NCBI RefSeq assembly: GCF_021729155.1
Contig: NZ_JAJQYA010000011.1
Coordinates: 86,411-150,410 of the forward strand
From: Membranihabitans marinus
GTDB lineage: Bacteria > Bacteroidota > Bacteroidia > Chitinophagales > Saprospiraceae
Reading direction: 5' to 3'
Length of the DNA: 64,000 bases
Shown: positions 56,939 through 64,000 of the stretch, one piece after another
Layout of the letters: every line of letters starts with the position of its first letter
Numbering within the stretch: the stretch's first letter is position 1
The notes under the pieces: generated by a model
The model's input: the letters and a program-made list of their open reading frames with translations, nothing else
Databases searched by the model: none
What the model was told of the DNA's origin: nothing
Program-made: the position numbers and the translations under genes

Positions 56939-59385
56939 TATACTCTTTTGGAGCAATTGTAAATATTCTTGAGAACGACGAAAGTCACATGGTATCTGAC
57001 ATGGAATTGCGTATCCCATTGTTGGATAGCAGACAATTGTCCGTGCCCAAATTGACTTTGTTTTTTGCTCTAAAAGGTTTGCGTAATCACGGCAATAAAT
57101 ATATAGGTGAACTGTACCGCAAGGGGGTTCGCTGTTTTATAAGCGATGATGAAACCGTGTTTCAAGGTCTGGAAGAAGCCAATTATATTATAGTATCTGA
57201 TGTATTGTTGGCCTTGCAGCAATTGGCCCTTCACCATCGCCAACAATACAATATCCCAGTCATTGGGATCACTGGTTCAGAACACAAGACCCTGATCAAG
57301 GAGTGGTTGTACGAATTGCTCAGAGAGGATTACAATATTGTCAAAAGTCCAGGGTCGTATAATTCTCAGTACGGGGTGCCATTGTCCATATTGCAAATAA
57401 CGGATCGCCATACTTTAGGCATCTTTGAAGCTGGGATTTCTGAGATGGGGCAAATGGATAATTTGGAAGCCATTATCAGACCCACGATAGGTATATTGAC
57501 TACAGTGGAATCGGCCTATGATCTTCATTTTAGTGATGTTGGACAACGATTGACGGAATATCTTAAATTGTTTGACCGCTGTCCACGGTTTATTATTCAC
57601 GAAGAATTTGAAAATATCCTGTCCGATCAACAACGAAAGAAAGCTCTAGTGTGGGGGCAGTCGGAAACCAGCGAATATCAGTTAAGGGATTCAAAGCAAG
57701 GAAGTAGTCAACGAGAATTATTATTGTACCGCGGTAATCAGCGCTTTCAATTGGATATTGGATCCAAGGATGAAAAACAGGATCTGGTTCAATATAAAAT
57801 TATCTGCCTAATATTGGCCAATGCTATGGGCCACGGTCATTTACTAGACAAAATTGCAGGATTGACTATGCCAGATCTCGGAGTGAAAACTATCGCTGGC
57901 ATCAATGGTACTACTATTTTACACGATGTTTATTGTCGAGATTTGTTGGGGTTTCGGGCGACTTTGTCCAAGGCCAAGATGATTCAGGACAATAGAAAAA
58001 TATGGATAGTTTTCTCCAAAGAACATCCGATCCCTCAATTGGATGAATTCTGGAATATGATATCGGAGTCTGCGTCATATCAAGATGTGGACAGGGTTTA
58101 CCTACCCGCGGAACTCGAGGCTGAATCTGCTAGTTCATCATCCTATTTGTTTTCCTATCCATCCTATCAAGGACTGATTGATGAGTTGATTCAGTCGGCC
58201 AGTGCCGACCAAACCATATTGATTTTTGGTGGAACCGGAGATACTTTACAGTCTCTGGTGTATCAAATGCAGGATAAGCGACACAGCACGGTATTGGAAA
58301 TTGACTTGTCGGCCCTAAATAAAAATTTAAAGGCTTTCGAGCATTATTTATATCCCAGTACCAAATTGATGGTTATGGTCAAGGCCAATGCCTACGGTGC
58401 CGGGGCTTTAAAGGTGGCACAATTGTTACAAGGTCGTCGGATTGATTACTTAGGTGTGGCTTTTACCGATGAGGGTATAGAACTGAGAAGGGCAGGTATC
58501 GTATTGCCGATTATGGTGTTGAACGTAGACCCTTTGGAGTTTGAATCATTGGTAGAATACCAATTGGAACCTGAAATATTCAGTTTGGAATTACTGAAGA
58601 ATTACCAAGACTATTTAGAAAAGCGAAATATTGTCGGTCAAAAAATCCACATTAAACTAGATACAGGTATGCATCGTTTGGGATTTTTGCCCGATCAATT
58701 GGATGAATTGATCCAAGTTCTAAGAAATACCGATGCATTTGAGATACAGTCGGTATTTTCTCATTTGTCGGCGAGTGGAGATTTGAGTGAACAAGAATTC
58801 ACCGAAGGTCAAATAAATTTGTTTATAGAGTTGTCCGATAAATTGAAATCGGAGTTGGCGGTGGATTTCGATCGACATATATTGAATTCTGCAGGCATCG
58901 TTCGATATCCCCAATATCAGTTCGATATGGTGAGGTTGGGCATCGGAATGTACGGGGTGGGGATGGAGTCTGTAGAAGATCAAATTGTATTGCGACCGGT
59001 TCACAATCTAAAATCTCGGATAAGTCAGATAAAAACCATTCCAGTGGGAGATTCTGTGGGCTATAGCCGAGCGGCCAAAGTGGAAAGAATTACCAAAATT
59101 GGTGTTATCCGAATTGGATATGCAGATGGATTGATGAGGTTAGCTGGCAATGGTCGATTTAAGGTCATGGTCAATCAACAATTTTGTCCTACCTTGGGCA
59201 ATGTCTGTATGGATATGACGATGATTGATTTAACAGATCATCCCAATGTATCTGTTGGCGATGAAGTGGTTATATTTGGTAGCCAATATTCTATAGAGGA
59301 ATTATCCTCTGCCTTGATGACGATTTCTTATGAGATTTTAACCCATATCGATCATCGTGTCAATCGAATATATGTGAGTAATTAA
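56935..59385 (+). CDS. MurF-alanine racemase fusion with degenerate MurF domain
   Basis: 816 residues. The C-terminal half (about 450-816) is a complete alanine racemase: PLP Lys483 in MVKANAYGAG and catalytic Tyr710 in SVGYSRA. The N-terminal half has the MurF fold of the Bacteroidota fusion protein, but ligase motifs are eroded. The P-loop GSNGKT is GSEHKT (114-119), the GEAH metal motif is ESAY (192-195), and the NDSYN motif is HDVYC (about 330-334). D-Ala-D-Ala ligation by this half is unlikely, so it may be structural for the racemase; a working MurF should be encoded elsewhere. Translationally coupled to purD. Confidence 0.92.
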   Translation: MIYSFGAIVNILENDESHMVSDMELRIPLLDSRQLSVPKLTLFFALKGLRNHGNKYIGELYRKGVRCFISDDETVFQGLEEANYIIVSDVLLALQQLALHHRQQYNIPVIGITGSEHKTLIKEWLYELLREDYNIVKSPGSYNSQYGVPLSILQITDRHTLGIFEAGISEMGQMDNLEAIIRPTIGILTTVESAYDLHFSDVGQRLTEYLKLFDRCPRFIIHEEFENILSDQQRKKALVWGQSETSEYQLRDSKQGSSQRELLLYRGNQRFQLDIGSKDEKQDLVQYKIICLILANAMGHGHLLDKIAGLTMPDLGVKTIAGINGTTILHDVYCRDLLGFRATLSKAKMIQDNRKIWIVFSKEHPIPQLDEFWNMISESASYQDVDRVYLPAELEAESASSSSYLFSYPSYQGLIDELIQSASADQTILIFGGTGDTLQSLVYQMQDKRHSTVLEIDLSALNKNLKAFEHYLYPSTKLMVMVKANAYGAGALKVAQLLQGRRIDYLGVAFTDEGIELRRAGIVLPIMVLNVDPLEFESLVEYQLEPEIFSLELLKNYQDYLEKRNIVGQKIHIKLDTGMHRLGFLPDQLDELIQVLRNTDAFEIQSVFSHLSASGDLSEQEFTEGQINLFIELSDKLKSELAVDFDRHILNSAGIVRYPQYQFDMVRLGIGMYGVGMESVEDQIVLRPVHNLKSRISQIKTIPVGDSVGYSRAAKVERITKIGVIRIGYADGLMRLAGNGRFKVMVNQQFCPTLGNVCMDMTMIDLTDHPNVSVGDEVVIFGSQYSIEELSSALMTISYEILTHIDHRVNRIYVSN

Positions 59386-59517
59386 TGGTATGGAATTTGT
59401 AATTATTGTATTCCAAGCCCCAGTAATACCAAGTTTTTTGCTGAATTGAATTTTAGTTTATACAAAAAACCGTTTTATATTCGTTTTTTATCTTTAGATC
59501 AAACTTTTTCAAAAAAT

Positions 59518-61485
59518 ATGATGCAGAGATTATTGCCTTTATTGATTCTGATGAGCATTTTAAGCGTACAAAAAGCCAGTGCTCAAGATCCGGTATTGTT
59601 TTCTATAGATGGTGAAGATGTTCATCTTTCTGAATATAAATATGTCTATGAGAAAAGCAATGGAGTGAAGGCGGACTACAGCCCGAGTTCTACGGATGAA
59701 TTTATGGATTTATATACCAAGTTTAAGTTGAAAGTTATCGATGCCAAACGCCAAGGCTTGGAAGACAACAAAGAATTGCAAGCGGAGTTGTCTCATTACA
59801 GAAACCAATTAGCAGATAATTATATGTCTGATAAGGCTGTATTGGATCGTCTGACTAAGGAACTGTATGCTAGAATGCAAGAAGAGGTTGATGTCAATCA
59901 CATATTGATTCGACTTACACCCAACCCCCATCAACAGATGTTGGACAGAACGAAGTCTGATTTGATGGCTGCCAAGAGGGCTATTGAAGAAGGATTGCCT
60001 TTTCGAACAGTGGCCAAACGATATTCTCAGGATCGATCTGTATCTAGCAATGGTGGACATCTAGGGTACAGAGTGGCCAAATTGCCAGATGGATTTTACG
60101 ATTTGGAAACGGCATTGTACAATACTCCAGTGGGTGAAATATCAGATCCTGTGCCCTCCAAATTGGGCTATCACATTGTGCAGGTATTGAATAGAAGGCC
60201 TTCGCGAGGTGAAATTAGCGTTCGTCAAATATTGGCTCGAAAGTCGATTTCAGGGATTAGGGATACGAGTGAGCAGAAAATCAATCGACTTTACATGGAA
60301 TTGGAAAATGGCGCTTCTTTCGAAGAATTGGCCAAAACCTATAGTGAGGATCAGAACACGAAAATGGCTGGTGGATTTTTGGGAAGTTTTAAGGCAGGAA
60401 CTTATGCTCCAGAATTTGAGGATGCGGCATTTGCTTTGGAAAAAGATGGCGACTATTCTGTTCCTATAGAGACAGAATACGGTTGGCACATCATCCAACG
60501 AGTCAGCCTTTCCAAGTTGGGGAGTTTTTCCGATGAGCGTCGAAGATTGGAAAAATTGGTCAAAGAGGATTCTAGGTTTGACTTAGCCCAGACAGCATTA
60601 ATAGAAAAGATAAAAGGGGAAGAAAATTTTGATAAAAAAATCTTTTTGAACCAGAATATACAAAAGATTTTAGGGCCTGATGTATTTAACCTCGCATGGA
60701 AAAAACCAGAAATCAAGGAAGATTTTACCATGTTTACCATAGCGGATAGAAATTATAAGGTATCAGATTTTGCCGATTATTTGGAAACAGAGAAGGATTT
60801 GAGATTTCAGAGTAGTATGGTTCGCAATGACGATCAAGCGATGACACAATTGGTAGATGCCTATATCAATCATTCGGTATTTGAGTATGAGAAAGAACAT
60901 TTGGAAGAAAAATACCCTGAGTTTAGGGAGATCATGAGGGAGTATAGAGAGGGGATTATGTTGTTTGAAGTGTCCAAGAATAAAATATGGGATCGAGTAG
61001 GCAGCGACAGTATTGGACTAAGGAATTATTACAATTCTCATAAAGATGCATATTTTGCCGATCGCGATGTTCAAATAGGGGTGTTTGAGATCAAAACTAC
61101 TGATGAAAATGTGATAAAGAAGGTGAATAAACTCATTGGGAAGAAAACGCCGGCCAAAGTTTTGAAGAAATACAATAAGGCAAGTAATGTGCTTAATTAT
61201 GTAGAAGAGACGCAGAAGGAAAAGAGTTTTGTTCAAATACATGGTTTGGAAGAATCTGAAGTAGAAAAAGGCAAGACCTATGTAGTCAAAGATGAAGGAA
61301 CCGGGAAGTCTATTATCGCCAAAGTGTTGGAGGTTGGACCTCGTCTTCCATTGTCATTTGAAGAGTCCAAAGGAGCTGTGATGTCCGATTATCAAGAGTA
61401 CTTAGAGGCCGAATGGATTAAGGACTTAAAGCAGAAGTATGAAATCGTTATCAATAAGGAAGTGCTGCAAAGTATGGTTCATCAA
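59518..61485 (+). CDS. Periplasmic peptidyl-prolyl isomerase with two PpiC domains
   Basis: 656 residues to the stop just after this span, from ATG 59518 (an upstream in-frame ATG at 59446 would place 24 residues before the signal peptide). Signal peptide cleaved near KASAQ. Two parvulin domains: about 105-225 (VNHILIRLTPNP ... LGYHIVQVLNRRP) and 228-330 (SVRQILARKSIS ... GWHIIQRVS). The C-terminal 300 residues are helical and SurA/PpiD-like. Predicted to fold or escort outer-membrane proteins. First of three linked genes. Confidence 0.9.
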
Positions 61486-61492
61486 TAATATT

Positions 61493-62350
61493 ATGAGATC
61501 GAGTATTTGGTTGACGGTTTTGGTTTTGTTCTTCTCCTGCCAGTCGAATTCAGAATCTGACTTAAAAGAGGAAGGAGATATTGTGGCTATGGTTTATGGC
61601 AAAAAACTGTACACCAGTCAATTGTTGAAGATGATGCCAGGGGTATCGAATGTAGAAGATAGTTTGTTACTGGCCAATGCCCTGGTCGATCGATGGGCAC
61701 GGAAACAGATCTTATTATACCGGGGCGAACAAGATGCCATCGATCCAGCTAGACTAAACAGTTTGGTGGAAGATTATAGAGAATCACTGATAATGCACGA
61801 AGTTGAAGAAAAAATTTTGCAACAATTTTCGGATACTGTGGTAACAGACCAGCAGATTGAATCGTTTGTTAAAGAAAATCCCAGTCAATTTAAACTGAAG
61901 AAGCCGATAGTGAAATACAATCTGGCTATTTTTCCTAAAAAGTCCATTGAGTTGGAATACAAGCAGGTGAAGAAAGAATGGGATGAAATGGAGGATGTAA
62001 GTACAATGAAGGTCAATCTCATTAAATACTTGGATTTATATGCCGAGGATTTTGTCTTGGATACCTTATGGTATTCGGTGGACGATTTGCAGAGAAAGTT
62101 GCCGGAAAATATTCAACTTTCACTACTTAAAAAGAGCCATTTAATTGAAATGGAGGATGATGAAAGTTATTATTTTTTAAAGATAATTGAGATCGCAGAA
62201 GAAACTGATGATGCACCTTTGTCATATATTCGTACTTTTGCACAGAAAACCATTCTTCAGAAACGAAGATTAAAATGGTTGGAAAAGATTAAAGATGATT
62301 TATATCAAGAGGCCGTGGCCAACAATAAGATTATTAAATATGAAAATTAG
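61493..62350 (+). CDS. Lipoprotein of the SurA/PpiC chaperone operon, without a parvulin domain
   Basis: 285 residues from ATG 61493, with a lipobox (LFFSC, Cys16). The protein is helical and resembles the N-terminal chaperone part of SurA-like proteins (VDRWARKQILLYRGEQD, ESLIMHEVEEKILQQF), but it has no recognisable PpiC domain; residues 140-250 are a degenerate equivalent. It sits between two PpiC proteins, four bases after the first, and overlaps the next gene by 11 bases. A foldase or escort role at the membrane is inferred from context. Confidence 0.8.
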   Translation: MRSSIWLTVLVLFFSCQSNSESDLKEEGDIVAMVYGKKLYTSQLLKMMPGVSNVEDSLLLANALVDRWARKQILLYRGEQDAIDPARLNSLVEDYRESLIMHEVEEKILQQFSDTVVTDQQIESFVKENPSQFKLKKPIVKYNLAIFPKKSIELEYKQVKKEWDEMEDVSTMKVNLIKYLDLYAEDFVLDTLWYSVDDLQRKLPENIQLSLLKKSHLIEMEDDESYYFLKIIEIAEETDDAPLSYIRTFAQKTILQKRRLKWLEKIKDDLYQEAVANNKIIKYEN

Positions 62351-63719
62351 ACATACTTTACTTTTACTTTGCCTAGGAGTGGTGACGTCGTGGAGTCAAG
62401 ATAGTACAGTGATTTTGGAGTCTCTAGCTGCTAAGTTGGGAGGAGAGATTCTATTGTCTTCCGAAATACAGAGCAATTTGGATTATCAAGAGGCTGTATC
62501 TGGTGGACTCACTGAAGAGCAGCGTTGTCAGATGATACAGGAATTGTTTTTGTCGAAGTTGTTGATAGATCAAGCCAAAATAGATAGTGTGGAAGTGGCG
62601 CCTGAGCAAGTGGAGGAGCAGTTGGATGCCAAGCTCAATTACATTGTGCAACAGATGAATGGCGATGTGGAGACTTTTCAGAATTACTATGGAAAGACAG
62701 TAAGTCAGGTAAAGAAGATGATGCGTAAAGATCTTTCGAATCAAATGTTGTCCAACCAAATGCGAGGTGTAGTTTTGGGCAATGTTCAGATAACCCCGAA
62801 GGAAGTGGTTGCTTATTTCAATTCTATTCCTAAGGATTCTTTGCCTTATTTCAATTCAGAAGTAGAGATTGGAGAATTGGTAATGTTTCCCGAAGTAAAT
62901 CAAGAAGAACGCGACAAGTCTATAGCTCAGATATTGGACATTAGATCGAGGGTAGAAGCAGGGGAGTCTTTTAATGAGTTGGCGAAGAAGTATTCAGATG
63001 ATCCAGGGTCTGCTCGATTGGGCGGAGATTTGGGATGGCAGACCAGAGGGCAATTTGTTCCCGAATTTGAGGCAGCAGCTTTCAATTTGGACATCGATGA
63101 AATGTCTGATATTGTGGAGACCGATTTTGGATTTCACTTAATCAGATTGTTGGAGCGAAGAGGTAATAGGATACATGTAGAGCATATATTGGTTAAGCCT
63201 ACGATTACCGATGCCGATGTAGATTTAACCTTCCAAAAATTGGATTCTATCAAGAATTTAATTACTTCAGATTCTATATATTGGGAGTATGCGGTGAAAA
63301 AATTTGGATCTGATCAGACCCAATCTTTCCACAATGGAGGACGAATAACGAATCCCAAGACTGGGAATACCTTTTTTGAGACTCCGGATTTAGAGCCCGA
63401 TGTATTTTTTGCTATTGACACATTAGAAGTAGGCGATATTACCCAACCATTGGTACACTACGATAAGATTACCAAATCGTATTCATTAAAGCTGGTGAAG
63501 TTGTTTTCGAGAACCAAGCCTCATACGGCGAGTTTGACTCAGGATTACGATAAGATTAAGAGTGCTGCCATAAATGAGAGCCAGCAGAAGTATCTAAATA
63601 GATGGCTGGAAGACAAGATATCGGATACTTATATAGAGATCCATCCTAAGTTTTTGTCTTCAGATTGTGAGGTGATGGATAAGTGGCGAAAGGTCAATGA
63701 ATACATAGCTGCACCATAG
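62340..63719 (+). CDS. surA: SurA-like peptidyl-prolyl isomerase
   Basis: 459 residues from ATG 62340, which overlaps the upstream gene by 11 bases. Signal peptide cleaved near TSWSQ. SurA N-terminal helical domain (about 25-160), a good parvulin domain (about 170-275: VEIGELVMFPEV ... LGGDLGWQTRGQFVPEFEAAAF ... FGFHLIRLLERR), and a second, weaker one (about 278-400). The length and layout match SurA. It completes the three-gene operon, closed by the terminator at 63768-63805. Confidence 0.93.
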   Translation: MKIRHTLLLLCLGVVTSWSQDSTVILESLAAKLGGEILLSSEIQSNLDYQEAVSGGLTEEQRCQMIQELFLSKLLIDQAKIDSVEVAPEQVEEQLDAKLNYIVQQMNGDVETFQNYYGKTVSQVKKMMRKDLSNQMLSNQMRGVVLGNVQITPKEVVAYFNSIPKDSLPYFNSEVEIGELVMFPEVNQEERDKSIAQILDIRSRVEAGESFNELAKKYSDDPGSARLGGDLGWQTRGQFVPEFEAAAFNLDIDEMSDIVETDFGFHLIRLLERRGNRIHVEHILVKPTITDADVDLTFQKLDSIKNLITSDSIYWEYAVKKFGSDQTQSFHNGGRITNPKTGNTFFETPDLEPDVFFAIDTLEVGDITQPLVHYDKITKSYSLKLVKLFSRTKPHTASLTQDYDKIKSAAINESQQKYLNRWLEDKISDTYIEIHPKFLSSDCEVMDKWRKVNEYIAAP

Positions 63720-63767
63720 TTAGAAGATATACGCGAGGTATCGCGTTTCAACAGAAGATATAAAATC

Positions 63768-63805
63768 AAAAAAGGATGGAGTGCTTAAGCGCTTCATCCT
63801 TTTTT
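63768..63805 (+). terminator. Rho-independent terminator of the SurA operon
   Basis: An 11-base stem (63774-63784 with 63789-63799, two wobbles, TTAA loop) is flanked by six A and six T, so it could act on both strands. From 63806 to 64000 I see no convincing gene. Confidence 0.85.
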
Positions 63806-64000
63806 GTTTTAGAGTGGATAGGTTGGGATCTCAATCCTTGTTTGAACAGGATTGTTAAGATGGAAGGATGGTCAAGATAGTCTTTGAAGTCGTTGCTATG
63901 TAAGAAGTGGAAGGGAAGGCAGGAAGGATTCCATTCCGAGGCATTGCCATCCTTGTATTGAGCAGCCATTTCTCACCCGTTGTCTAAACAGGATTAATAA

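Noticed and set aside
63766..63969. 67-codon frame on the minus strand at the window end
   Set aside because: Its 3' end runs through the terminator of the SurA operon; composition is not protein-like and no motif is seen.

Overview
The window is a stretch of chromosome from a member of the Bacteroidota, most likely a Saprospira-like or related environmental lineage (class placement is inference). The evidence is: the giant type IX secretion (T9SS) translocon protein SprA; a secreted protein with SprB-like repeat and a type B T9SS sorting domain; a MurF-alanine racemase fusion; an RprX/RprY-type two-component system; a type-B succinate dehydrogenase with a single five-helix cytochrome b; BatA, DUF4199 and DUF4159 proteins; and several promoters of the Bacteroidota TTTG / TAnnTTTG type with little Shine-Dalgarno signal.

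Layout. 1-1332: 3' part of dnaX, split into two frames at a run of ten A. 1381-8953: membrane protein, mfd (-), GHMP kinase, sodium:solute symporter (-), putative outer-membrane protein. 9301-10164: lipA with a long structured leader. 10165-13857: an AT-rich accessory island with three paralogous small membrane proteins, a glycine-rich lipoprotein, a truncated second copy of that lipoprotein gene and a dispersed repeat. 13858-20226: rnr with a small partner gene (-), then sdhCAB. 20575-25657: Cys-rich microprotein, asnS (-), DUF4197 lipoprotein, then tag, a YheT-type hydrolase and queG (-). 25768-26006: second, inverted copy of the repeat. 26037-29297: T9SS cargo protein and rseP (-). 29555-38150: a compact ten-gene plus-strand run (YiiX-like hydrolase, rsmE, DUF4159, hemJ, BatA-type protein, a dihydroorotase homologue without its metal site, DUF4199, glycosyltransferase, gmhA, gmhB). 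38426-43676: EF-G-like GTPase, rpsT (-), HU, a trans-sulfuration enzyme, SRPBCC protein (-). 43994-45087: two OmpH/Skp chaperones. 45180-55393: ruvA-sprA-rprX-rprY, all minus strand and closely spaced. 55667-63719: purD overlapping a MurF/Alr fusion, then a three-gene operon of SurA/PpiC-type periplasmic folding factors.

Most of the window is housekeeping. Envelope biogenesis is a recurring theme: Skp and SurA chaperones, the RseP protease, SprA and one of its likely clients, and heptose and glycosyl transfer genes. The least ordinary parts are the dnaX recoding site, the accessory island with its lipoprotein/small membrane protein pairs and the repeat that abuts a gene remnant, two enzymes (MurF domain and dihydroorotase) that keep the fold but have lost catalytic residues, and a two-component system placed directly behind sprA.

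I saw no rRNA, tRNA, CRISPR array, transposase, integrase or phage gene. All family assignments come from reading motifs by eye; no database search was run.
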